NCBI GenBank assembly: GCA_028533045.1
Contig: JAQQAP010000037.1
Coordinates: 280,146 to 344,145 of the forward strand
DNA length: 64,000 bases
Direction of reading: 5' to 3'
Source: Spirochaetales bacterium
GTDB taxonomy: Bacteria; Spirochaetota; Spirochaetia; DSM-2461
Both the position numbers and the translations under genes were made by a program. Below, in pieces: positions 43,832 to 51,096 of this stretch. Numbering within the stretch: the first letter of the stretch is position 1; every line of letters begins with the position of its first letter. The notes under the pieces were generated by a model that worked only from the letters and a program-made list of their open reading frames with translations, had not been told where the DNA came from and made no database searches.

Positions 43832-45619
43832 TTATTGGTAATTAGCTGCCTGAGTGGTAAAAAGGGTGTAATAGGTCCCTTTGAGAGCCATAAGTTCCTC
43901 ATGAGTCCCCTCTTCGGCAATATTTCCTTTGTCCATCACACAAATGCGATCGGCCATTCTAACGGTGGCCATTCTATGGCTCACAATGAGGGCCGTTTTA
44001 TGGTGAAGGATCTTTTTAAACTGATTGAAGATCTCGAATTCTGCCATAGGATCGAGGGAGCTGGTGGGTTCATCAAGAATGACGATGGGGGCATCCTTAT
44101 AAAAAGCACGGGCCACGGCAATTCTCTGCCACTGCCCACCGGAAAGTTCCTGCCCCCGGGTAAAGAAGACACCCAATAGGGTATCGTACCCTTGGGGGAG
44201 TTTTTCTATCATCTCGTGGATTCCCGCCTTACGGGCGGCTTCTTCTATTCGGCCTTGATCGGGCTCCCGGCTCATATCGCCATAGGAGATATTCTGGGCC
44301 ACCGTTAAGTTGTACTCCATAAAGTCCTGGAAAATGGCTCCTACATTGTCAATAAGATCTCCCGGAGCCAAATCCCTTAGGTCTATCCCATCCAGACTTA
44401 CCGCCCCTTCGCTAACGTCATAGAGGCGGCAGAGAAGCTTAATAAGGGTCGTTTTCCCACTCCCGTTTTCCCCTACCAGGGCAACAACTTCTCCCGGCTT
44501 GAGGGTTATATTCAAATCATTCAGAATGGGCTTTTCCGTTCTGGGATAGGTAAAGGAGACATTTTTAAAGGCAATTTCTCCCTTTACCGGTTTTTTCAAG
44601 GATATGGGATTATCCGGCGCCGTAAGGGTGGATTCATAGTCCAGGAATTCGTAAAGGTTCCCCAGATACAGATTTTGACTGTAGAGGGAGGCGACTCCCC
44701 CCAGAAAAGTCCTGAGAAAGCCCTGCCCTCGCTGGAAGGCCTGATAGAACATAACAAAGGCTCCGACCGTAACGGTTCCCCCCATAACATCCCGTGCTAC
44801 CCAAAGATAGGCGGCAAAGACAAGGAAAATCATAAAGGTACTGGAGAGGGAGGAAACAAGGGTATTCTTTTTATCCAGACGGTGACGAATCTCTCTAAGT
44901 TCGGTTCTTAAGATAGTAAATTGCTCCAAAAGCTCCCGGGAAAGGTTAAAAAGACGCACTTCCTTGGCACTATCCCGTTCCAGCATGAGGAATTGGAGGT
45001 AAGCGGCTCGTCTCTCCCGTTCGGTCACTTCCCTATCTTTCTGATACTCCTTTTTGGAGAAGAAAAGACGAGTAATCAGCCCGGGCAAGGCGGAAAGAAA
45101 AAGGATTCCCACAATGAGGGGGTGAAAGTTAAAAATAAGTACGATAACTCCCGCCAGAGAAACGCCATTCTGAATTAAGGATCCAATGGTACTGACAATT
45201 TGGCCGGGACGGGAATGGGCCTCTTCGTAGGCCCTTTCTATTTTATCCAGGCTTTTAGGATCTTCAAAGAAGGGATACTCCATGGAACCGGCCTTTTCCA
45301 TAAAGACACCGTTCATATAGTCGGACATGTACCTCCCCTGCTCCCGGCCTCCCCAACCGGCCAGGTGGCCAATAATGGTACTGAGAAGGGTTACTATACC
45401 CGTAAGAAGTATGACGAAGAGGAGGCGGGAGGCCTCGCTGTTACCGGTGGCGGCGGCGGAGACTTCGTCTACCATCATCTTTAAAAGAAGCAAAGAGAGG
45501 ATGGGGAAGATTCCCTGAAGGATTTGGAAGACAATATTAAATACCATCCAGAAGGGAGATCCCTGCCAAACAAAGCCGACGGCCCGGGAGATTTGTGAAG
45601 AAAATTTCTTAATGTTCAT
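43832..45619 (-). CDS. ABC transporter, fused permease and ATPase (RiPP exporter)
   Basis: 595 residues. Six membrane helices in the first 330 residues, then an ATPase with Walker A LVGENGSGKTTLIKLL (near 390), signature LSGGQWQRIAVARAF (near 500), Walker B PIVILDEPTSSLDP and the switch His in IVSHRMATV. This is the single-chain exporter (the D protein of lasso clusters) that forms a homodimer. There is no C39 peptidase domain, so leader removal is left to B2. The start overlaps the end of the kinase 2 gene by 11 nt. Confidence 0.93.
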   Translation of the reverse strand: MNIKKFSSQISRAVGFVWQGSPFWMVFNIVFQILQGIFPILSLLLLKMMVDEVSAAATGNSEASRLLFVILLTGIVTLLSTIIGHLAGWGGREQGRYMSDYMNGVFMEKAGSMEYPFFEDPKSLDKIERAYEEAHSRPGQIVSTIGSLIQNGVSLAGVIVLIFNFHPLIVGILFLSALPGLITRLFFSKKEYQKDREVTERERRAAYLQFLMLERDSAKEVRLFNLSRELLEQFTILRTELREIRHRLDKKNTLVSSLSSTFMIFLVFAAYLWVARDVMGGTVTVGAFVMFYQAFQRGQGFLRTFLGGVASLYSQNLYLGNLYEFLDYESTLTAPDNPISLKKPVKGEIAFKNVSFTYPRTEKPILNDLNITLKPGEVVALVGENGSGKTTLIKLLCRLYDVSEGAVSLDGIDLRDLAPGDLIDNVGAIFQDFMEYNLTVAQNISYGDMSREPDQGRIEEAARKAGIHEMIEKLPQGYDTLLGVFFTRGQELSGGQWQRIAVARAFYKDAPIVILDEPTSSLDPMAEFEIFNQFKKILHHKTALIVSHRMATVRMADRICVMDKGNIAEEGTHEELMALKGTYYTLFTTQAANYQ

Positions 45620-46553
45620 AACTCGCCGAATCGCACCGTATTTTATCGATGAGGTCTACCGAATCCTGGAGCTTATCCATATCGTAAGGCCTTGTGAGAC
45701 GGTAGATTTGTGTTTTTTTAACAAATTCGCTGCATTCCCTAAATTGGCGGTCTGTACCAAGGATGGGGAGCAGCTCCTGTTTAAACAGGGCGCCGTACCA
45801 GTGGCCCAGCATTTCCTGTAGGGCTTCGGTTTCGCTTAAACGTTGGGCCCGGGGCTCAGTGAGTCTCTCGTCATAGGAGAGAATAAAAACAGGGCCCAGG
45901 GGGAGGGACTCCTCAATAAAGTTATCTTCCATCTTGCGAAACCGTTTTTCCAACTCCCCTTTCTTACCAATCATGGGAAGGTCCTCTCCCTTTTCAACCA
46001 GAGCGGCTGCGGAGGTGAGCCAAAGTTTCATACCGGGGAAGCCGGACTGAACCATGTAAGGGGTTGTGTCTTTGTTAAGGACTAAAAGATCGTCACAAAC
46101 CAGGGAGTAGCCGCTGTTACAAAGGGCCGTGGCGGTGGTGGATTTTCCGTCCCCTCCCCGGCCTAAAATAGCCACAGCGCCCCTGCCGTCTCTTTTGGCG
46201 ACAACGGCACTATGAAAGAGATGGTGTTCTTTTCGCTGAATGAGAATAACGCCCATACAGGGGCCTAACAGTATATTTTGAACAATACCCGGGCGATGGT
46301 GGCGCTTATTTGTCATAACAGTGATGCGTCTGCCCTCTTCGACAAGGAAGTAGCCTATTCCCCTCCAGTACATAAGTACACCATTGGGGTGGGCTATGAT
46401 TTTTCTTTTATTTAAAAAAAACGGTTTCCGGGGAACAGAGATATTGCCCCGGAGAATAGTAATTTGGGCAGTCGACTCAGAGGGACGGTCAAGGAAAGCC
46501 TCTATGTCTATCTCCGAATCTATATTAAGGCCGTAAGCTCTTTTGTGAAACAT
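45609..46553 (-). CDS. HPr kinase-like protein 2 of the RiPP locus
   Basis: 314 residues with the same layout as kinase 1: beta-rich N-terminus, then HHLFHSAVVAK (His114), a well-formed Walker A ILGRGGDGKSTTATAL (Lys137) and LVCDDLLVLNK (Asp154, Asp155). Its P-loop is more canonical than that of kinase 1, so it is the better bet for catalytic activity. It follows precursor 1 by 48 nt and overlaps the exporter start, so precursor 1, kinase and exporter form one unit. A role in phosphorylating the C-terminal Ser of precursor 1 is likely by analogy with paeninodin. Confidence 0.83.
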   Translation of the reverse strand: MFHKRAYGLNIDSEIDIEAFLDRPSESTAQITILRGNISVPRKPFFLNKRKIIAHPNGVLMYWRGIGYFLVEEGRRITVMTNKRHHRPGIVQNILLGPCMGVILIQRKEHHLFHSAVVAKRDGRGAVAILGRGGDGKSTTATALCNSGYSLVCDDLLVLNKDTTPYMVQSGFPGMKLWLTSAAALVEKGEDLPMIGKKGELEKRFRKMEDNFIEESLPLGPVFILSYDERLTEPRAQRLSETEALQEMLGHWYGALFKQELLPILGTDRQFRECSEFVKKTQIYRLTRPYDMDKLQDSVDLIDKIRCDSASYEH

Positions 46554-46601
46554 ACTTTAATTTTCACATAAATGAGCCCGAATGGCCAGCCCTTTTTTAC
46601 T

Positions 46602-46796
46602 CTAGGAAGAAGTCCAGTCGCTATTACAACCCTGGCCAATGTTGGTCAGTTTAAACTTTCTTCCCGGTTTCTTTTGACTTCCAAATGAAGTGGGTCTTCC
46701 CGGATTAGAAGGAGTAGGCTCAGGCACACCCCACTGGGTCAGCTTAACAACGTCCCCCCATTCCTGCATAGCAGGTGCTACATAACTCTTTTTCAT
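46602..46796 (-). CDS. RiPP precursor peptide 1 with lasso-type leader
   Basis: 64 residues. The leader has Y5, P8, M10, G14 and T20 (MKKSYVAPAMQEWGDVVKLT), the same spacing as precursor 2, with GAGAGAGG upstream of the ATG. Expected cleavage after Q21 gives a 43-residue core starting WGVPEPTPSNPGRPT. Core positions 7-9 are T, P, S; the only acid nearby is Glu at 5, too early for a known ring. The core is long, rich in Pro, Gly and basic residues, and ends in GQGCNSDWTSS with one Cys and a terminal Ser. A second KLT-N site lies 12 residues before the end, 12 residues being a plausible small lasso core (see findings). First gene of a unit with kinase 2 and the exporter. Confidence 0.78.
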   Translation of the reverse strand: MKKSYVAPAMQEWGDVVKLTQWGVPEPTPSNPGRPTSFGSQKKPGRKFKLTNIGQGCNSDWTSS

Positions 46797-47065
46797 AACT
46801 ATGATCCTCTCTCATATATGATATTGTTATTAAATACATTTTAGTGAAAAACCTAACAGCTTGGGCTTCTCTTACATACATGCTACAAATATAGCACACA
46901 TTATCTTCATATTCCAGATATTGGGTGTGTTTTTTTGGGAGAATGTTGTATAATTCACATAAAGCACCCTGTATAGATTGGTTACAAGATGGACCCATAG
47001 GTAGAGTTGTGCTATTATAATTGAGTAAGGACTCATTAACTTCGAACTAGGATAGATTTCTAAAA
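46797..47065 (+). other. 269-nt divergent intergenic region
   Basis: AT-rich gap between precursor 1 (minus) and the PKS gene (plus). It must contain both promoters, but I see no well-spaced -35/-10 pair for either. A short inverted repeat (TGCTA/TAGCA, about 46880-46895) could be an operator. Confidence 0.3.
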
Positions 47066-50000
47066 ATGGATAATAATTACTACAAAGAAATGGAAGGGGC
47101 GATAGCTATTATAGGTATGTCCGGCGCCTTTTCTGAAGCCGAAGATATTAACTCTTTCTGGAAGAATATAAAAGAAGGGAAAGAGTGTATAAGGGATCTA
47201 TCCGATGTAGAACTTGATGAAGCGGGGATTTCTTCTGACCTCTATAATAGTCCAAATTATGTAAAAAGGTCGGCCAGTCTCAAAGAAGCTAAGATGTTTG
47301 ACCCTGCCTTCTTTGGTTACACTCCTTCCGATGCCAATGTAATGGATCCTCAGCATAGACTATTTCTGGAACATTCCTGGAAGTGTATGGAGGATGGCTG
47401 TTATGACCCGGAAGAGTATGACGGACTAATAGGGGTATACGCAGGCTGCTCCCAGAATGACTACCTTATCAAAAATCTGGTAAATAGCAATACGAGAATA
47501 GATAGCCTCGAAGCTTTCCAGCTCATGTTAGGTAATGATAAGGATTACCTCTCTACAAGGGTATCATATAAGCTGAATTTAAAAGGTCCCAGTATGACTA
47601 TTCAGACAGCTTGCTCCACCTCTGCAACCGCAATACAGCAGGCTTGTCTTTCTCTAATTAATTATCAATGTGATATGGCCCTGGCCGGAGGTTCTTCCGT
47701 TAATGTTCCTCATGACGGTGGGTACGAATATAAGGATGGTCTAATTTTCTCTCCCGATGGCCATTGCAGAAGCTTTGATGAGAAAGCCAATGGTACTGTT
47801 TTTGGTGATGGCGTAGGAGTTATTCTTTTAAAAAGACTTGAAGATGCTTTGGAAGACAAGGACCATATCTATGCCCTTATTCGCGGAGCGGCGATTAATA
47901 ATGACGGTTCTGAAAAAGTTAGTTATACCGCTCCCAGCGTTAAAGCTCAGGCCGAGGTAATAGCTACAGCCATAGCCTTGGCCGAAGTACCTACGGAAAG
48001 CATTGGTTATATAGAAGCCCATGGTACGGGAACCTTACTGGGAGACCCTATTGAGGTGGCAGCCTTAACTGATGCCTTTCGTATGAATACTAAAGGAAAA
48101 GACTTTTGCGTTTTAGGTTCGGTTAAACCTAATATTGGCCATTTGGATGCAGCTGCCGGTGTGGCAAGCATTATTAAAACGGTAAAAATTCTTCAGGAAG
48201 GAATCTATCCTCCTCAGGTTAACTTTAGCTCTCCCAATCCGGCTTTGGAATTGGAAACTAGTCCCTTCAAAATTAACAAGGACTTAAAAAAATGGGAACG
48301 TGGAGCCGAGCCTAGAAGAGCCGGGGTTAGCTCACTGGGTGTTGGAGGAACTAATGTTCACATAGTTTTGGAAGAGTACATTCCTCCCGTACAATCCATA
48401 TCAGAAAATAATGAAGTCAATATTCTCCCCCTTTCTGCAAAATCTCCAGAGTCTCTTAAACAAATGAAGGCCAACTTGGTTTCCTACCTTAAGGATAATA
48501 GTAACAAACTTTCTGATGCCTCCTACACACTTCTCAATTATAGGAGACACTTCCCCTATAGGGATACTCTTATCTCAATTACTGGGGATCAGGATGAACT
48601 GAATTCGTTTATTAATACACCACCTGCCACAACTCAAGCCACAACGGCTCCTGTTGTTTTTCTTTTCTCCGGTCAAGGCAGCCAATACCCCAATATGGGA
48701 CGTCAGCTCTATGAGGAGATTCCTTTTATTAGGGAAATTATGGACAGATGTTTTAGTTACCTTAAGGAAGAGGAAAATCTCGCTTTAAAAGAGATAATGT
48801 ACCCACCCCAAGGAGATGAAGCAAAAAGCCAGAAACTCCTTCAGGAAACAAGCAACACCCAACCGGCTCTTTTTATTCTTGAATATGCCCTTTCCAAATA
48901 TCTACAGGAATTTGATATTAAACCCGATTACCTGATTGGACATAGTCTGGGGGAATATACGGCAGCTTGTCTTGCCGGATTTTTTACTCTTGAAGAAGCT
49001 CTATTAGTCGTTGCGGAACGTGGAAAAATAATGCAATCCGCCCCCAAGGGCTCCATGCTCTCTGTCGCTCTTGGAGAAGAAGATCTTAAGAGTTACCTTG
49101 AAGGAAAAGAGGAATTACAAATCGCTGTCATTAATTCTCCCGGCCGTTGTGTTGTATCCGGGACTTACAATGCCATTGAAAAACTAAAAAATAGTCTTGA
49201 TGAAAAAGACATCCCCCATTCCCTCCTAAAAACGTCTCATGCCTATCACTCATTTATGATGGATAGCGTATTAGATGATTTTAGAGAAGTAGTAGAAAAA
49301 GTCAATTTTAAAGCCCCTTCCCTTCCTCTCTTATCCAATACGACGGGGGATTTTCTTAAAACCGAAGATATAAATCAGAGAGACTATTGGGTAAACCAGA
49401 TTAAATCTACCGTACGCTTTAGCAACTGTATATCTTCTGTTTTGGCACAATCCAAATCAGCCAGATTTATTGAAATAGGCCCTGGTAATACTCTTTGTAG
49501 TCTGGCAAAAATGAATCCAGAAATTACAAACGATAATGTGATTCTTCCTATGATAAAAGGGCCAAAGCAGCAAGCACAGGATAAAAGATTTTTATTTAAT
49601 AATCTTAGTAAACTATGGAATAGTGGGTATGATGTTAATTGGGGACCTATTACAGGTAAAAAGGAGTACCATAAGATTTCCTTACCGACCTATGCTTTTA
49701 ACCATAAGGAATATTGGATAACACAAACCTTACCAAAAAACACAAATAAAATTGAACAAAACAATAGTCTTAATGAGCATTACACTTCCCCTAATAGCTT
49801 TCATAAATCTCCTAAAGATAAATTAAAAGAGATTTGGCAGCAAACGTTTGGCATAAGCGAGATAAAGGATGAAAGTGATTTTTTTGAATTGGGTGGGGAC
49901 TCAATTCTTGCCGTTCGTCTTTGTGACACTCTTAATAAAACTTTTAATAAATCTATTTCTTTGGGAAAACTGTTTGCCGCAAAAACATTTTTTGAACAAT

Positions 50001-50821
50001 TACAACTCATTGAAGATTCTGTTTCTGATTCAGAATCGGCTACTCTCATTAGATTATCAAAAAAACAAAATGAATCTGTTCCCACCCTTTTCTGTATTCT
50101 TGGTATTAATATCTACCAACACCTAGCTGACGCTTTAGATAATACATACAATGTTTATGGCGTGTTTCTTCCGCAGGAACAGGAATTACTAATGAACCAG
50201 AAAGAACTGCCTTCATTACAGGAAATGGCTACTATGTATAGAAATATGGTAAAAAAAACTCAACCTAACGGACCATATTATATTGCAGGATTATCATTTG
50301 GTGGCATTTTAGCTTATGAGTTAGCTCGACAATTATATAACGAGGGAGAGGAAATAAAACTCCTTTCTATTTTTGACAGCAAGCTTCCCAAAGAGATTAC
50401 AAAGTTTAAAAGAATTACACTGCACTTAAGGACACTTAGGTTAGGTAATATAAGCCTTTCCATAAGAAAAGTTAAAAGACGACTCATCAGCACTCTTTCG
50501 AAAATGATAGGTGTATCAATGGCTCCCAAGCTTGAAAAGACAGCCGATGAGGATTTAATAGACATGAGACAAGCAATATATATGAAAGTAGCCAAGAAAT
50601 ATACGATTAATATGCCATCATTTGATGGCCCTGCTACAGTGTTCAGAGCCCTGGACTCAGACCCTTTTGAAAAGTTGCTGTACAACGATGACTTGGGATG
50701 GAAAGAGTATGTCCATGGTAATTTGTCCTTACACAATATCCATGGAGACCACCTTTCCATCCTTCATGAAGAAAACGTAGAAGAGATTGCCTCTGTCCTA
50801 CGGCAAGAATTAGCCCGCTAA
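47066..50821 (+). CDS. Type I polyketide synthase module, KS-AT-ACP-TE
   Basis: 1251 residues. Domains in order: ketosynthase (about 8-425) with active Cys183 in QTACSTSA and His in EAHGTGT and NIGHLDAA; acyltransferase (about 530-835) with GHSLGEYTAA and HAYH, the latter pointing to malonyl-CoA; acyl carrier protein (about 925-995) with the phosphopantetheine Ser in FELGGDSILA; thioesterase (about 1010-1250) with GLSFGGILA and a C-terminal His in IHGDHLS. No reducing domains, so it adds one unreduced ketide unit and releases it. Base composition is more AT-rich than the housekeeping genes. It is convergent with the ACP-AsnB-NRPS genes (12-bp overlap with the ACP gene), with which it probably works. 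Confidence 0.93.
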   Translation: MDNNYYKEMEGAIAIIGMSGAFSEAEDINSFWKNIKEGKECIRDLSDVELDEAGISSDLYNSPNYVKRSASLKEAKMFDPAFFGYTPSDANVMDPQHRLFLEHSWKCMEDGCYDPEEYDGLIGVYAGCSQNDYLIKNLVNSNTRIDSLEAFQLMLGNDKDYLSTRVSYKLNLKGPSMTIQTACSTSATAIQQACLSLINYQCDMALAGGSSVNVPHDGGYEYKDGLIFSPDGHCRSFDEKANGTVFGDGVGVILLKRLEDALEDKDHIYALIRGAAINNDGSEKVSYTAPSVKAQAEVIATAIALAEVPTESIGYIEAHGTGTLLGDPIEVAALTDAFRMNTKGKDFCVLGSVKPNIGHLDAAAGVASIIKTVKILQEGIYPPQVNFSSPNPALELETSPFKINKDLKKWERGAEPRRAGVSSLGVGGTNVHIVLEEYIPPVQSISENNEVNILPLSAKSPESLKQMKANLVSYLKDNSNKLSDASYTLLNYRRHFPYRDTLISITGDQDELNSFINTPPATTQATTAPVVFLFSGQGSQYPNMGRQLYEEIPFIREIMDRCFSYLKEEENLALKEIMYPPQGDEAKSQKLLQETSNTQPALFILEYALSKYLQEFDIKPDYLIGHSLGEYTAACLAGFFTLEEALLVVAERGKIMQSAPKGSMLSVALGEEDLKSYLEGKEELQIAVINSPGRCVVSGTYNAIEKLKNSLDEKDIPHSLLKTSHAYHSFMMDSVLDDFREVVEKVNFKAPSLPLLSNTTGDFLKTEDINQRDYWVNQIKSTVRFSNCISSVLAQSKSARFIEIGPGNTLCSLAKMNPEITNDNVILPMIKGPKQQAQDKRFLFNNLSKLWNSGYDVNWGPITGKKEYHKISLPTYAFNHKEYWITQTLPKNTNKIEQNNSLNEHYTSPNSFHKSPKDKLKEIWQQTFGISEIKDESDFFELGGDSILAVRLCDTLNKTFNKSISLGKLFAAKTFFEQLQLIEDSVSDSESATLIRLSKKQNESVPTLFCILGINIYQHLADALDNTYNVYGVFLPQEQELLMNQKELPSLQEMATMYRNMVKKTQPNGPYYIAGLSFGGILAYELARQLYNEGEEIKLLSIFDSKLPKEITKFKRITLHLRTLRLGNISLSIRKVKRRLISTLSKMIGVSMAPKLEKTADEDLIDMRQAIYMKVAKKYTINMPSFDGPATVFRALDSDPFEKLLYNDDLGWKEYVHGNLSLHNIHGDHLSILHEENVEEIASVLRQELAR

Positions 50822-51052
50822 ACGGCCCTCTATATAACTAATCATCTTATCCACGGAACCGAAGTTATCACGGATCATATCTTCCGTTTCCACTTCGAAG
50901 CCGTGGGATTTTTTCATATAGGCGGCGATTTCTACCAATCCAAAGGAGTCAATGATTCCTTCGTCTATAAGGGATTTATCCATGGGGATTTCTTCAATCT
51001 CTACCATGAAGTTTTCTGCAATGAATTCTAATAAACCTTTTTTAATTTCCAT
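50810..51052 (-). CDS. Free-standing acyl or peptidyl carrier protein
   Basis: 80 residues, the size of a carrier protein. The phosphopantetheine attachment Ser lies in LIDEGIIDSFGLVEIAAYM (near 35), a D-S motif. Last gene of the minus-strand series after the asparagine synthetase. It may hold an intermediate for the PKS or NRPS, or an amino acid for the synthetase. Confidence 0.88.
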   Translation of the reverse strand: MEIKKGLLEFIAENFMVEIEEIPMDKSLIDEGIIDSFGLVEIAAYMKKSHGFEVETEDMIRDNFGSVDKMISYIEGRLAG

Positions 51053-51096
51053 GTTGGATAAAGCTCCTGAGTTTTGTCTTATCTTACTATTTTAGC

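Noticed and set aside
46554..46601. Terminator after precursor 1
   Set aside because: The GC-rich stretch contains direct, not inverted, repeats, so no stable hairpin forms.
39743..46796. Calling the locus an ordinary lasso peptide cluster
   Set aside because: No dedicated cyclase is adjacent and neither core has Asp or Glu at positions 7-9 after the expected cleavage site.
46744..46998. 84-residue minus-strand frame with many Cys overlapping the precursor 1 start
   Set aside because: It lies in another frame of precursor 1 and the divergent promoter region, has no Shine-Dalgarno sequence and no family pattern. Precursor 1 fits far better.
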